A stretch of 64,000 nucleotides of DNA from Photorhabdus australis DSM 17609 (lineage in GTDB: Bacteria; Pseudomonadota; Gammaproteobacteria; Enterobacterales; Enterobacteriaceae), in contig NZ_JONO01000011.1 in NCBI RefSeq assembly GCF_000711895.1, forward strand, positions 46,414 to 110,413, in the 5' to 3' direction. The notes beneath the pieces were generated by a model that saw only the letters and a list, made by a program, of their open reading frames with translations, made no database searches and had not been told where the DNA came from. Position 1 is the stretch's first letter. The number at the start of each line of letters is the position of its first letter. The translations under genes were made by a program, and so were the position numbers. This document shows, piece by piece, positions 43,084-53,249 of this stretch.

Positions 43084-44745
43084 ATGTTAAATAACCGGGC
43101 GTGTAAAGTGGGGGCCTTTTTGATGGCTCTTTTTTTTGTCCTTACCTATTTATTACCCCTTAATGGCCGTTTGTTATGGCAGCCTGATGAAACTCGTTAT
43201 GCAGAAATCAGCCGGGAAATGCTCCAACGAGGGGATTGGATTGTTCCGTATTTGCTGGACATTCGTTATTTTGAAAAGCCTGTAGCAGGTTATTGGATTA
43301 ACAACATCAGCCAATGGATTTTTGGCAATAATAACTTTGCTGTTCGTTTTGGTTCAGTTTTCTGTATTTTTATCAGTGCGATTTTATTATATCGGCTTGC
43401 TATGATGATGTGGCAAAGTCGGCATATTGCTTTTGTCACCAGTCTGATTTACATCTCAATGTTTCTGGTATTGGCGATTGGCACTTATAGCGTACTTGAT
43501 CCAATGTTTTCATTGTGGATGACAGCTGCTATGGTGTGTAGTTTCTGGGCGCTAAAAGCAGACTGTACCAGACAGCGAGTCATAGCTTATTTGGTGCTCG
43601 GTTTGTGCTGCGGTATGGGTTTTATGACTAAAGGATTTTTGGCACTGGCTGTTCCGGTGATTGCTATGTTGCCAATTGTCATTTACCAGAAGCGGTTCCT
43701 GCAAACAGTGTATTTTGGCCCGCTTGCCATTATTTCGGCAGTAGCCATCAGTCTGCCGTGGGTTATTGCGGTTGCTCAACGTGAGCCTGACTACTGGCAT
43801 TATTTTTTCTGGATTGAACATATTAAGCGTTTCTCTTCCAATGATGCGCAACATATTGCGCCATTCTGGTATTACATTCCTATTCTGATCCTTGGTGTAA
43901 TTCCGTGGCTGGGGTTATTACCGGGAGCGGTGATTAAAGGTTGGAAAGAAAGAAAATCCAATCCTGAAATGTTTTTTCTACTTTGCTGGTTTGCAGTGCC
44001 GTTATTGTTTTTCAGTATTGCAAAAGGAAAATTGCCAACTTATATCTTACCTTGCATGGCACCGCTGGCAATGATGATGGCCAAGTTTGGTGTCGATTGT
44101 GTAAAAAATGGCAAGATGAAATTACTGAAGATCAATGGAATGGTTAACGTATTTATTGGTCTGTTGGCAGTGATGGCTTTGTTTGCTATGGAAACTGTGA
44201 CGCAACATTCTTTATATCAACCATCAGAATGGCCTAAATGGGTTTTGGCTATTGTTGCCTTTGGTATCTGGGGAATTATTGGTTACTTATGTTTTATGTT
44301 GAATGGGAAATACTGGCTGTTGGCTGCGTATTGTTCTATTGTTGTCAGCCTGGCGATCGGTAATGCGTTGCCTGAAAATACGATTAATTCTAAATTACCC
44401 CAGAATTTTATTAACCTGCATCGTCAGGAACTTGAAGGCAGCCGGTATATTCTCTCAGAGAGTGTTGGTCTTGCAACCAGTGCAGCGTGGGAAATGAAAC
44501 GTAGCGATATTTATATGCTTGAACGTTGGGGAGAATTGGAATATGGTCTGAATTACCCAGATAGCCAATATCGGCGTATCAGTTATAAAGATTTTCCACA
44601 ATGGTTGGAGAAAGCGCGTAAAGAAGGGCGGGTATCAGTACTCCTTCATTTGTATAAGAATGAAGAATTACCTGATTTACCCAAAGCAGATCAAGTTAGC
44701 CGTAATTATCGTTTTGTTATTATGGTCTATGAGAAACGCCCGTGA
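43084..44745 (+). CDS. arnT: Lipid A L-Ara4N transferase ArnT
   Basis: GT83 inner-membrane enzyme that moves L-Ara4N from undecaprenyl phosphate to lipid A phosphates on the periplasmic side, lowering negative charge and giving polymyxin and antimicrobial peptide resistance. 553 residues with about 12 TM helices. N-terminal loop with acidic residues [16 protein letters not shown] and [10 protein letters not shown], the donor-site region. Overlaps arnE by 4 bp. Confidence 0.96.
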   Translation: MLNNRACKVGAFLMALFFVLTYLLPLNGRLLWQPDETRYAEISREMLQRGDWIVPYLLDIRYFEKPVAGYWINNISQWIFGNNNFAVRFGSVFCIFISAILLYRLAMMMWQSRHIAFVTSLIYISMFLVLAIGTYSVLDPMFSLWMTAAMVCSFWALKADCTRQRVIAYLVLGLCCGMGFMTKGFLALAVPVIAMLPIVIYQKRFLQTVYFGPLAIISAVAISLPWVIAVAQREPDYWHYFFWIEHIKRFSSNDAQHIAPFWYYIPILILGVIPWLGLLPGAVIKGWKERKSNPEMFFLLCWFAVPLLFFSIAKGKLPTYILPCMAPLAMMMAKFGVDCVKNGKMKLLKINGMVNVFIGLLAVMALFAMETVTQHSLYQPSEWPKWVLAIVAFGIWGIIGYLCFMLNGKYWLLAAYCSIVVSLAIGNALPENTINSKLPQNFINLHRQELEGSRYILSESVGLATSAAWEMKRSDIYMLERWGELEYGLNYPDSQYRRISYKDFPQWLEKARKEGRVSVLLHLYKNEELPDLPKADQVSRNYRFVIMVYEKRP

Positions 44746-45080
44746 TAAGTTTTGCTCTATTGCTGTTGGTCAGTTTGCTTACATGTGCTGGCCAGCTGTG
44801 TCAGAAACAGGCTGTGATATGTTGGCAGAGTGATGTTTATAAGCGGGTATCAGCGCTGAAATGGCTAATGGGGGCAGTGATTCTGTTAGCTATTGGAATG
44901 CTGTTTTGGCTTCGTTTATTACAGATATTGCCGTTGGGAATTGCCTATCCAATGCTGAGCATTAATTTTATTCTTGTTACTTTGGCAGGGAAATTTTTCT
45001 ATCAGGAAAAAGTCGGTAGAAAACATTGGGCTGGCGTTGTTTGTATAATGTTGGGAATTCTGCTGATGAGCTTGAATTAA
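44742..45080 (+). CDS. arnE: Undecaprenyl-P-Ara4N flippase subunit ArnE
   Basis: Small EmrE-like membrane protein, 112 residues with four TM helices, one half of the ArnE/ArnF flippase that turns the lipid-linked sugar to the periplasmic face. Typical stretch [20 protein letters not shown] and the late LNP-like segment [14 protein letters not shown]. Starts with GTG at 44742 inside the arnT end (4-bp overlap). Confidence 0.94.
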   Translation: MISFALLLLVSLLTCAGQLCQKQAVICWQSDVYKRVSALKWLMGAVILLAIGMLFWLRLLQILPLGIAYPMLSINFILVTLAGKFFYQEKVGRKHWAGVVCIMLGILLMSLN

Positions 45081-45472
45081 TGAAGGGTTATATTTGGGGA
45101 TTAGCTAGTGTATTGTTGGTGACAATAGCACAGTTATTATTGAAATGGGGAGTAGTAAACCTGCCCACACTAAACCTTAGCTTGCATTGGTTTGATATTG
45201 AATGGTTGTGGGGTAATCGTAATTCTCTTGTGGTGATAATGGCTGGTTTGACTAGCTATCTGTTATCTATGCTGTGTTGGTTATTTGCACTGAAATATTT
45301 ACCATTAAATAAAGCCTATCCGTTAATAAGTCTGAGTTATGTATTTGTATATTTGGTGGTTGCTTTAATGCCTTGGTTTAATGAAGCGGTTACCTTATTG
45401 AAAACAGTTGGCGTGATTTTTGTTCTGTTTGGTGTCTGGCTGATCAGTCGTCCAGAACGAACAGTAAAATGA
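45080..45472 (+). CDS. arnF: Undecaprenyl-P-Ara4N flippase subunit ArnF
   Basis: Second flippase subunit, 130 residues, four TM helices ([40 protein letters not shown]). ATG at 45080 overlaps the arnE stop by one base (TAATG). A longer in-frame TTG at 45026 would lie inside arnE and is not likely. Last gene of the arn operon. nlpC follows after 92 bp. Confidence 0.94.
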   Translation: MKGYIWGLASVLLVTIAQLLLKWGVVNLPTLNLSLHWFDIEWLWGNRNSLVVIMAGLTSYLLSMLCWLFALKYLPLNKAYPLISLSYVFVYLVVALMPWFNEAVTLLKTVGVIFVLFGVWLISRPERTVK

Positions 45473-45564
45473 ATATTTAGTCATTCTGTTTAGGATAACG
45501 TCTTGTTTTTCTATTGGGTGATGGATAAAGTTAGCCTATTTTGCTGGTTCTATGAGGAGGGGGT

Positions 45565-46050
45565 ATGACAATAAGAATGAAAGTGTTGCTGTTGTTATTC
45601 AGCCTGATGCTCATTGGTTGTTCCAGTCATTCTCCCAAGACTCAAGCACCAGCGTTAAAAACGGCACTTTCTGATCCAATTATGGTGATTGCTCAGCTTA
45701 AGGAGCAGCTGAAACAATGGTATGGTACACCATATCATTACGGTGGGATGGATCATCGAGGTGTGGATTGCTCGGGTTTTGTTTACCGTACTTTTAGTGA
45801 CCGGTTTGATATTCAGTTACCTCGTACTACCCGTGGGCAAATAGGATTAGGGACACGCATTGATAAAAGTGATTTAATGCCGGGTGATTTAGTCTTTTTC
45901 AAGACAGGTAGTGGTGAGTATGGGTTACACGTTGGCATTTATGATGCTAACAATCAATTTATTCATGCATCAACCAGTAAGGGAGTTACCCGCTCATCTA
46001 TGAATAGTGCTTACTGGAGAAAAGCTTTTTGGCAAGCTCGTAGGATTTAA
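45565..46050 (+). CDS. nlpC: NlpC/P60 family lipoprotein NlpC
   Basis: Lipoprotein cysteine peptidase of the NlpC/P60 family, predicted to cut peptidoglycan stem peptides. 161 residues. Lipobox LMLIGCSS. Catalytic Cys in GVDCSGFVYRTF, first His in YGLHVGIYDAN and second His in FIHASTSKGV. GAGGAGGGGGT precedes the ATG. In E. coli nlpC directly follows btuD; here the arn operon separates them. Confidence 0.95.
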   Translation: MTIRMKVLLLLFSLMLIGCSSHSPKTQAPALKTALSDPIMVIAQLKEQLKQWYGTPYHYGGMDHRGVDCSGFVYRTFSDRFDIQLPRTTRGQIGLGTRIDKSDLMPGDLVFFKTGSGEYGLHVGIYDANNQFIHASTSKGVTRSSMNSAYWRKAFWQARRI

Positions 46051-46211
46051 ATATTTCTCATGAACGATCTATAAAATTAATTCTATTGGTAGCAACTGCA
46101 TTTAAGCTGTTAGTTATTAATGGCAGTGATCCCCGATTTACCAACTTTATTTCAATATCGTTGGGTTAATATAATTATAAATTAAGGTCATGATAAAATC
46201 ATAAAACAAAC

Positions 46212-46242
46212 AACCAGTTCCTTAATATGCTGGGAACTGGTT
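46212..46242. terminator. Stem-loop downstream of nlpC
   Basis: AACCAGTTCC (46212-46221) and GGAACTGGTT (46233-46242) form a perfect 10-bp stem with an 11-nt loop. No T-run follows on the plus strand, so the terminator call is tentative. Confidence 0.5.
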
Positions 46243-46348
46243 GAAATATCTATTGTTTTATTATTTCTATCTTGGCGTTATTAGAGTTTTTAGTAATATT
46301 TGCCTTCTTTGTCGCATGAATTATTGGTTTAACAGGTTGATTGTTTAT

Positions 46349-46370
46349 ATACCCGTTATCTTTCAAGTCC
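46349..46370. repeat. ERIC terminus only (truncated)
   Basis: TATACCCGTTATCTTTCAAGT is the left end of ERIC, but similarity stops after about 21 bp. A decayed or deleted copy. Confidence 0.7.
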
Positions 46371-46747
46371 ACGAAATATGGCAATTGTAGATAATATTTC
46401 CCAGTTTTTTACAGAGCTGATATTAGTATTCTTTATATCTGAAATAAGTATACCCATATACCGAATGAACTTCAAAATGCTTGAGTCGTCAGACATAAAA
46501 ACATTTAAATTAAACAACATAATCGTTTTTCAAACATACACTTTGAAGTATCTTGAGTATATAACCCTTATTGGAAGTTACCCAATATATTTCTCTGGTT
46601 GCACTATTTAGGTTTTTATATATTGTAAATTATACTTCACTACCAGGTTTAAAACCATTTTTATAAGTAAAGTTATCTTTTCCTTCAATATATTGAATAG
46701 TTTATTGGTTACGGCTTCCTACTTTCATAATTGATTTCTATATATTA

Positions 46748-46860
46748 TATATCTGTTATCTTTCAAGTTGCCTCTTTGTTGGCTGCACTCACTAATCCCG
46801 GTTACATAGTTATCTATGCTCCCTTGCCGTCGTGATGCATCTTGAAATCTATTGGGTATA
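46748..46860. repeat. ERIC element with central deletion (113 bp)
   Basis: Starts TATATCTGTTATC and ends GGGTATA (46854-46860). Both arms are present, but about 14 bp of the central palindrome are missing: TATCTATGCTCCCTTGCCG replaces the longer normal core. Confidence 0.9.
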
Positions 46861-47372
46861 GGTAGTATTATATTTAAAGCCAATATTTGATTCTACTTGG
46901 CCATAAAAACCAGAATATACGTATAGTAATAAAAATCATTTTATTTATCTTTATGACAAAAAAACTTAGATATTATTTATTAAACCAAGTTGTTTTTATA
47001 AGTGATATTTTAATTTGCTGGATTGGGATAATAAGTGTATTTTTTAATGAAAGGAGCGATAAGTTATTACAATTCTGTATATTGTATTCCAAGGAAAAAT
47101 ATATTATGAAATATGACTTTGTTTGTGAATAATGATATCAGATTTATATCTTAAAGGAATAAGGTAATTTTATAAAAATAGCAAATTAATGACTCATTAT
47201 ATTTTATTTGATTTAACTTATAATTAAAATATAAATTTAATATATAAAGAAGTTTTTATTTTCTTACCATAAATATGATTGATTAATAAGGTGTTATTTT
47301 TTTCCAGAAATCAATTATATTTTTGTGATTAGAACTAACCCAATAATTTAAATCATCTTGAGAGGAAAACTG

Positions 47373-47979
47373 ATGATAGATAAACAACTTTATTCTCCTG
47401 AAATAAACTGTCCCTCATGGGCACCCAATGATGCCCCTCTATTTATCATATTTGGACAATCCGCCGGATAACCGCTGGGCGCCTGAGCGTGATCCCTGCG
47501 ATGTGGAATCGCTCTATCCCCGTGCAATCAGAACGTTGCGCATGGCAATCGAATCATTGCACAAACTGGGTAAAAACCCTCGCATCTTGGCTGTCCATTG
47601 GAATCAGTGGGAAGCAGAAACTGAGAGTTTATTGGCAGCACAGGCATCAGAGCAGAATTTTACCCACATCATTACCGGTATCAGCGATGCCTTGGGTTCT
47701 TGTCGTATACCGTGGAGATTGTATTACCCACTTTCGGTTGCGTTTGATTCCATCAACACCAATTATGTGCTTGAGGCAATCAACAATGTTATCGCTGATG
47801 CGCCCCAATACCGGACACTGATTGATACGAGGAATTCTCCTGACTTTACCGGAATAGCCCCCCAGTTTGGTGTCTTTTTGCCTGATAATATACATTATGC
47901 GGGCAAAGCTCAGACATGGTTTGCCCAACAGGAATGGGAGCTTATTTTATCTGGTTATAAAGGGGTTAAACTCCCATAG
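47373..47979 (+). pseudogene. Broken SGNH / sialate O-acetylesterase-like gene
   Basis: A start with a good AGAGGA site at 47373 reads MIDKQLYSPEINCPSW, then PLFIIFGQSAG and a stop at 47469. FGQS is the block-I motif of SGNH esterases (GQSN type), with the nucleophile Ser. The homologous remainder continues in another frame from about 47461 (PDNRWAPERDPCD) to 47979, ending with the block-V motif DNIHYAGKAQ (Asp and His of the triad). So a deletion with a frameshift removed the part between block I and the middle. Similarity to the SASA family (PF03629 type) is inferred from motifs. Confidence 0.65.
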
Positions 47980-48068
47980 GATTAATCACCTGGATATATC
48001 GAGATGGTGACTGATGTTGCCATCTATTGTCTTGGCAGAGAATATTTTCGGGCAGGAATACAAGAATA

Positions 48069-48195
48069 TATACCCAATGGATTTCAAGATGAATCGCGAC
48101 GACAAGGGAGTTAATCCCCGGGAGCATAGAGAACAATGTGACCGGGGTGAGTGAGTGCAGCCAACAAAGAGGCAACTTGAAAGATAACGGGTATA
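48069..48195. repeat. ERIC element (127 bp)
   Basis: Complete copy from TATACCC (48069) to GGGTATA (48195), exactly 127 bp, with TTAATCCCCGGGAGC and GTGACCGGGGTGAGTGAG in the core. It lies between the broken esterase gene and the exporter operon. Confidence 0.95.
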
Positions 48196-48459
48196 TTTCG
48201 ATCTCGCGCTTTTTTGCTCCTAAATTTTCATAAAAATATGCACGATACGTTAAAGGAGACACGATTAATTTGGATGGGATAACCTTGAGATGCAATAGAC
48301 AATCTGATTTTTTGTTAAGTTGGTATAATGTATTTTTAATGTTTGCTGTTTTTATGCTTTGCTCAGGCCGCAATCTTTTACAAGAGATTTTTCCCATGAT
48401 ATAAACTTGGTTAAACGATTAAATGGAGTCAGTGAAACATTTAATGGACGTAAAAAACG

Positions 48460-49191
48460 ATGAATAAATCAGACATGACAATCACGACTTCCAGGTGTAT
48501 GGGGTCTTTGATTTACATGGAAAATATTTGTCGATTCTATCGTGTGAGGGAACAATATTACCCTGTGCTTGATAAAGTATCACTGACTATAATGCGTGGG
48601 CAAAGTTGTGCTATTCTCGGTGCTTCCGGCTCGGGTAAAAGTACTTTACTTAATATCTTAGGTTTACTGGATCAGCCAACTTCTGGATATTTTAAGTTTA
48701 ATGGCGTTAATGTAACAAAAGTAACTTCTGATGAGCGGGCGAAAATAAGAAATCAGGAAATAGGCTTCGTATTCCAGAGTTTTAATTTACTTCCTAGAAT
48801 GCAGGCATTGGATAATGTGGCACTGCCATTGTTATATCGTGGATATTCACGTTCGCTAGCTCGGAAGGAAGCGCAATACCAGCTTGAATTGGTTGGCCTG
48901 GCTAATCGTATTCATTATCGTCCGGCAGATCTTTCCGGTGGACAACGGCAGCGCGTTGCTATCGCCCGAGCTTTGGTTGGCAAGCCTTCTCTCATTTTGG
49001 CTGATGAACCAACAGGCAATCTCGATAGTGTTACGGCACGCGATATCATGACACTTCTTCTGTCATTAAACGATGAGCAGGGCGTTACGCTCGTCATGGT
49101 TACACACGATGGGGAAATAGCTAAAAATATGCAACGCTGTTTGTATGTTAATGATGGGCGAATTTCCGAAACTAATCTGTCGGATATTTGA
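48460..49191 (+). CDS. MacB/LolD-type ABC transporter ATPase
   Basis: ATP-binding subunit, up to 243 residues. Walker A GASGSGKST, Q-loop FVFQSFN, signature LSGGQRQRVAIARAL, Walker B LILADEPTGNLDS and H-loop VTHD are intact. It is of the MacB/LolD class, but here separate from its permease. The N-terminus is uncertain: ATGs at 48460, 48499 and 48517 are possible, and homology starts near MENICRFY. First of four coupled genes (ATPase, permease, outer-membrane factor, adaptor). Substrate unknown. Confidence 0.9.
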   Translation: MNKSDMTITTSRCMGSLIYMENICRFYRVREQYYPVLDKVSLTIMRGQSCAILGASGSGKSTLLNILGLLDQPTSGYFKFNGVNVTKVTSDERAKIRNQEIGFVFQSFNLLPRMQALDNVALPLLYRGYSRSLARKEAQYQLELVGLANRIHYRPADLSGGQRQRVAIARALVGKPSLILADEPTGNLDSVTARDIMTLLLSLNDEQGVTLVMVTHDGEIAKNMQRCLYVNDGRISETNLSDI

Positions 49192-50390
49192 TGTTTAGTA
49201 TGAGTTCTGGTCGCCACGGCCTTTCTCTCGCGCAAGCCCTGCGTGAGTCGTTGGATAGTCTGCGTCTTCTGGGAAGGCGATCTCTGCTTGCTTTGCTTGG
49301 CATTGCAGTTGGGTGTGCTTCGGTTATTGCACTTTTGAACATCGGTTATAATGCCGCTAATGAAGCTATTAGCACTTTTAAAAGCATGGGAAGCAATATT
49401 TTGGTTGCCCATTTTAGTTTTATTCCCGGCGTTGATGTTAAACCTGCACCATCTACATTGGATGTTCAAGCATTGACTCGTACATTACCTACTATCGCAT
49501 ATGCTGCACCCATTACATTACATTCAACTCATGTTCGTTTTCAGGGGCGAGGCATCGATACGAATATTACAGGGACATCCCCTGATCTGGTTAAAGTGCT
49601 TAATTTACAAATTGAGCAGGGGCGTTTTTTATCGGGCTATGATCGTCAGACGACTTATACCGTAGTGGGTGCAAATATAGCGAAGCAGTCGAAGATTCAG
49701 GTAGGCAGCCAACTGCAAATTGGGGATTATCTGTTTGAAGTTATAGGAATTCTCGCTGTTCAGGGGGCGAATCCTTTACTTCCTGTCCCTATTGACGATT
49801 CTGTGATATTGCCTATTGAAGGAATGAGACGGTTGCGGCCTGCTCCGGAGATTGGCAGCATCATTGCCAAAACACATGACACAACAACGTTAAACAGTGA
49901 CGCTACATTATTACGTAACTACCTTATCTCACTATCAAAAGGTCGTAATGTCGAAGTTCAAATCCCGCAACAATTGCTTGATGGGTTGACGCGTCAGACT
50001 AAGACATTCTCTTATTTACTTGCTGGTTTAGGGGGTATTTCGTTGTTGGTGGGCGGTGTAGGTGTTATGAACGTCATGTTGATGAATGTCTCGGAACGCA
50101 GGCGTGAAATTGGTGTACGTATGGCTTTGGGGGCCAGACCCATTGATATCGGTGTGCTTTTTATGTTGGAGGCTGCCACCCTGGCAATCGCCGGTGCAAT
50201 AGTTGGTTCATTGTTAGGAGTGGCTGTCGGGTACTTGTTCGTAAAATTTTCTGGCTGGGTATTCACGTTATCCCCATTTTCTGTGCCGCTGGGTATTGTC
50301 AGTTCATTAGTGATTGGTCTGTTTTTTGGCATTAATCCCGCGTTGGCTGCTGCTAAGCTACAACCTATAGAGGCACTGCGTGATGATTAG
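49191..50390 (+). CDS. MacB-type ABC transporter permease
   Basis: About 399 residues. An N-terminal TM helix (around 28-50) precedes a periplasmic MacB-core domain, and three C-terminal TM helices follow (about 280-300, 330-350, 365-385). Family motif GVGVMNVMLMNVSERRREIG near residue 288. Its ATG overlaps the ATPase stop by one base (TGATG); another ATG at 49200 is possible. In MacB itself ATPase and permease are fused; here they are split. Such pumps use mechanical motion to push substrate from the periplasm through a TolC tunnel. Confidence 0.9.
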   Translation: MFSMSSGRHGLSLAQALRESLDSLRLLGRRSLLALLGIAVGCASVIALLNIGYNAANEAISTFKSMGSNILVAHFSFIPGVDVKPAPSTLDVQALTRTLPTIAYAAPITLHSTHVRFQGRGIDTNITGTSPDLVKVLNLQIEQGRFLSGYDRQTTYTVVGANIAKQSKIQVGSQLQIGDYLFEVIGILAVQGANPLLPVPIDDSVILPIEGMRRLRPAPEIGSIIAKTHDTTTLNSDATLLRNYLISLSKGRNVEVQIPQQLLDGLTRQTKTFSYLLAGLGGISLLVGGVGVMNVMLMNVSERRREIGVRMALGARPIDIGVLFMLEAATLAIAGAIVGSLLGVAVGYLFVKFSGWVFTLSPFSVPLGIVSSLVIGLFFGINPALAAAKLQPIEALRDD

Positions 50391-51879
50391 CCAAATTTTT
50401 CTACGTATTATGGGGGCCATCATTGGATTGGTAGTAGTCTTGTCTGTAAAGCCGGTTTTTGCGGAGCAGTTGGTTCCGTCACAGGCGACTATGTCTGTAA
50501 CAAGTACAATGTCTGCAACAACGACAATTTCTCTTACTCAGCAGACTATTGATATAACGCTCGGTGATGCGATCTATTTGGGATTACGAAATAATCGTTC
50601 TATTCGTAGTGCCTATTTAGATCGCATTGCGCAGAAATTTGATTTGCGGGTTGCTGAGGATCGTTTTACGCCTAAGTTATTGCTTAATAGTCGTTATGCC
50701 ATTGCGAGTAATCAAAGTGATCGTTACCAGCAGAGTGAGATTATGCCTACATCTACAATGCTTGGAGAATATGGTACTCGATTCAGCTTGTCATGGACGA
50801 GTCGAACGACATGGGCAAACAATGCTGGCCGTAATCGTAACGATGGCGTTTCCTTCTCTGTCATTCAGCCTTTGCTGAGAGGTGCTGGTAAGGATGTGGC
50901 TACAGCACCGGTACGTCTTGCCCAAATGATGGAGCAGATAAATCGTTTGAACCTGAAAGCGACGGTATCCCAGACGATCACACAGGTTATTATGGCTTAT
51001 CGTGAGTTGCTGCGTGCGCAAGAACAATTGCAAATTGCGCGCGCTGCTCTGGAACGGTCGCGCCAACTGCTGGAAGTTAACAAAGCCATGATTGATGCGG
51101 GTAGAATGGCAGCCTTTGAAATTGTCCAGACTGAGGCTGATGTTGCTATGCAGGAATTGGCTGCTGAGGAAGCAGGCCATCAACTGGATACCAGTCGCTT
51201 AGAGTTACTACGTTTACTTGCTTTGGACTTACAAACACAAGTAAAGGCAACTGACAAATTGGAGGCTAAACGCATAGATATCAATCTCCTCCAGGCACAA
51301 TATTTGGCACAAGAACATCAACCCTCATACCTTACCCAATTGATTAGTGCAGAACAGGCGGCGATAAACCTGATAGTTGCTCGTAATGAGCGATTATGGG
51401 ATGTTTCTTTGGTCGGTAGGGCCAGTCAGGTACGTGATCGAACAGGCTCAAATAGCTCCCGCAGTTGGGAAAATTATGCGGGTGTCCAAGTGGAGATACC
51501 TATAGGGGATTTGAGTCAGCGTCAGGCGGAAGTCCGGGCGCAGGTTGATGTTCAGAATCAGGATATCCGTCTTACTGAAGCAAAACAATCATTGGAGCGT
51601 GATGTAGGTAATGCGGTGCGCGATATTGGCACACGTTGGCGTCAATATGAGATAGCACAGCGTGCTTTGGACCTATCCCGACGTAAGCTGGAGATTGAAC
51701 GTGAAAAATTGACGGTGGGTCGCTCCAGCAACTTTCAGGTATTGAGCTTTGAAACTGATTTGCGCAATGCTGAGAATGTTCGTCTTAATGCATTGATTGC
51801 TTATCTAAATGCACAAGCGAAGTTGGATGAAACATTGGGTACCACTCTAGGGAGTTGGGATATTGCACTTAATGACTAA
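50383..51879 (+). CDS. TolC-family outer-membrane efflux protein
   Basis: About 498 residues with a signal peptide (residues 1-28, LVVVLSVKPVFAEQ). Two OEP repeats with long helices (LRAQEQLQIARAALERSRQL; RDIGTRWRQYEIAQRALDLS) typical of the TolC periplasmic tunnel. ITLGDAIYLGLRNNRSIR is the usual OEP opening. A Thr/Ser-rich stretch follows the signal peptide. Overlaps the permease end by 8 bp (ATGATTAG). Carrying its own TolC-type gene means the cassette is self-contained. Confidence 0.9.
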   Translation: MISQIFLRIMGAIIGLVVVLSVKPVFAEQLVPSQATMSVTSTMSATTTISLTQQTIDITLGDAIYLGLRNNRSIRSAYLDRIAQKFDLRVAEDRFTPKLLLNSRYAIASNQSDRYQQSEIMPTSTMLGEYGTRFSLSWTSRTTWANNAGRNRNDGVSFSVIQPLLRGAGKDVATAPVRLAQMMEQINRLNLKATVSQTITQVIMAYRELLRAQEQLQIARAALERSRQLLEVNKAMIDAGRMAAFEIVQTEADVAMQELAAEEAGHQLDTSRLELLRLLALDLQTQVKATDKLEAKRIDINLLQAQYLAQEHQPSYLTQLISAEQAAINLIVARNERLWDVSLVGRASQVRDRTGSNSSRSWENYAGVQVEIPIGDLSQRQAEVRAQVDVQNQDIRLTEAKQSLERDVGNAVRDIGTRWRQYEIAQRALDLSRRKLEIEREKLTVGRSSNFQVLSFETDLRNAENVRLNALIAYLNAQAKLDETLGTTLGSWDIALND

Positions 51880-53146
51880 AATCAGGGCACTTGCTCGTTG
51901 TAGATATAAAATTCATTGGCTCGTGGTATTCGCTGTGACTCTGGTTGCCGGGGCAACTATTGCCTATGTTTTCTCTTCTGCTTCAACCAATACATCATTA
52001 CCAGAGCAATGGGTTCGCGTTGAACCTCAATTATTAGAAAATCATCTTGGGTTAGTTGGCCGTATTCAGGCCGCTACCAGTTTGACTATTACTGCGCCGT
52101 TCGATGGAGTTATCGCCGAAGTGGTCGTGATAGAAGGTCAGCGAGTTAAGCGTGGACAATCATTATTGAGCATTGATACTGCACAACTGGATATTCAGTT
52201 GCGACAGGCACTTACAGAATTGCTGAAAGCCCAGCGAGCCGTACAGGATTTAGCGGATTGGAAGAACAGTCAGGATGTTGCCAGAGCACGCAGGACTTTA
52301 ACCAACGCTCAGCTAAACCTGAACGATACTGAACGTAAATTAGCTGATACTCGCGTTTTGTTTGAACGAGGCATCGTTGCTCGTATGGAAGTTGATGCAC
52401 TGAAACAGCAAGTTAAAGTTCAACGGCTCGATCTTACCGCAGCTAAGGCGGAACTAAATGCTATGCTTGATAAAGGTACAGGTGAGAATCGGCAGATTGC
52501 CGATATGGAATTGGCGAATGCTCAAGCGCGTTATCAAGCGCTGCAAGCTCAGAAAGCGCAACGGGAATTGGTTTCGTCTTTTGACGGAATTGTTGTCCGT
52601 CCTCTTGTTGCTGAGTCAGATAAAACGTTATCTATTCAAAAAGGGACACGGGTAACTCAGGGAACACCGCTTTTTGGGATAATTAATTTGGAACAAATTC
52701 AGGCGGTGGCTCGCATTGAAGAGGCAGATTTACATCAATTATATGAAGGAATGCCGGTTCAGATCACAGGAGATGGTTTTGCCGGGTTGTCCTTGCAAGG
52801 GCAGATTAAGACTATTGGTGTACAGGGGAGTTCAACTGAATCGCAGGGGGTTGGTGTAACTTATGACGTGTTGGTCGAGGTTGATCCATTAACACCTGAA
52901 CAACGACAGCGTATTCGTCTGAACATGAGTGCGACACTGGCTATTGTCACGTATCGCAATGAACATGGCTTAGCGGTACCAACGGATGCGTTACGTACAG
53001 GTCCTGACGGACAGGTTTTTGTCATTTATCGACGAGAGTTACGTGATCCAGTGCAACAGATTAGGGTGACGCCAGGATACGCTGTTCCTCAGGGGGTAGA
53101 GGTAAGTGGGCTAGAAGCCGGCTATGTTGAAATTCCTGTGCAATAA
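51872..53146 (+). CDS. HlyD/MacA-type periplasmic adaptor protein
   Basis: About 424 residues. One N-terminal TM helix (about 15-36), first lipoyl half (ITAPFDGVIAEVVVIEGQRVKRGQ), a coiled-coil hairpin (about 105-200), second lipoyl half (LVSSFDGIVVRPLVAESDK), beta-barrel and membrane-proximal domains. The order fits MacA. Overlaps the outer-membrane gene by 8 bp (ATGACTAA), the same spacing as the previous junction. Last of the four exporter genes. No terminator directly after it. Confidence 0.9.
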   Translation: MTKIRALARCRYKIHWLVVFAVTLVAGATIAYVFSSASTNTSLPEQWVRVEPQLLENHLGLVGRIQAATSLTITAPFDGVIAEVVVIEGQRVKRGQSLLSIDTAQLDIQLRQALTELLKAQRAVQDLADWKNSQDVARARRTLTNAQLNLNDTERKLADTRVLFERGIVARMEVDALKQQVKVQRLDLTAAKAELNAMLDKGTGENRQIADMELANAQARYQALQAQKAQRELVSSFDGIVVRPLVAESDKTLSIQKGTRVTQGTPLFGIINLEQIQAVARIEEADLHQLYEGMPVQITGDGFAGLSLQGQIKTIGVQGSSTESQGVGVTYDVLVEVDPLTPEQRQRIRLNMSATLAIVTYRNEHGLAVPTDALRTGPDGQVFVIYRRELRDPVQQIRVTPGYAVPQGVEVSGLEAGYVEIPVQ

Positions 53147-53177
53147 TGATCGATTTGGCCTAATGGTGTAGCGGCGT

Positions 53178-53249
53178 ATGGATAATCCAGTTTGGGTGTT
53201 ATTATTTGCACTGAGAATTTATATATTGAAACTTATTTGTTACAACTAA
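53178..53249 (+). CDS. Possible hydrophobic micropeptide
   Basis: A 23-codon frame, MDNPVWVLLFALRIYILKLI plus CYN, starts 31 bp after the adaptor stop. It is strongly hydrophobic and could be one TM helix. The ribosome site is weak (GTAGCGGCGT). It may be chance. The rest of 53250-53584 is AT-rich and holds no other frame that I trust; it should contain the promoter of the next gene. Confidence 0.2.
   Translation: MDNPVWVLLFALRIYILKLICYN

Larger units (their letters stand above)
46051..47372. other. AT-rich gap of 1.3 kb with ERIC copies and no credible gene
   Basis: Very AT-rich. It contains a stem-loop at 46212-46242, one ERIC end at 46349 and one shortened ERIC at 46748-46860. Open frames at 46378-46611 and 46887-47132 have no ribosome site, biased composition and no recognisable family, so I do not call them genes. 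It marks the start of the accessory region between nlpC and aroH. Confidence 0.6.

Noticed and set aside
46378..46611. 77-codon frame after nlpC
   Set aside because: No ribosome site, AT-driven composition and no recognisable family; probably chance.
46887..47132. 81-codon frame in the AT-rich gap
   Set aside because: Rich in Ile, Lys and Phe as expected for random AT-rich DNA, with no ribosome site.
48460..53146. Exporter as part of a RiPP or antibiotic gene cluster (for example darobactin-like)
   Set aside because: No radical SAM, cyclase, protease or other modifying enzyme and no typical precursor peptide is next to the transporter genes.
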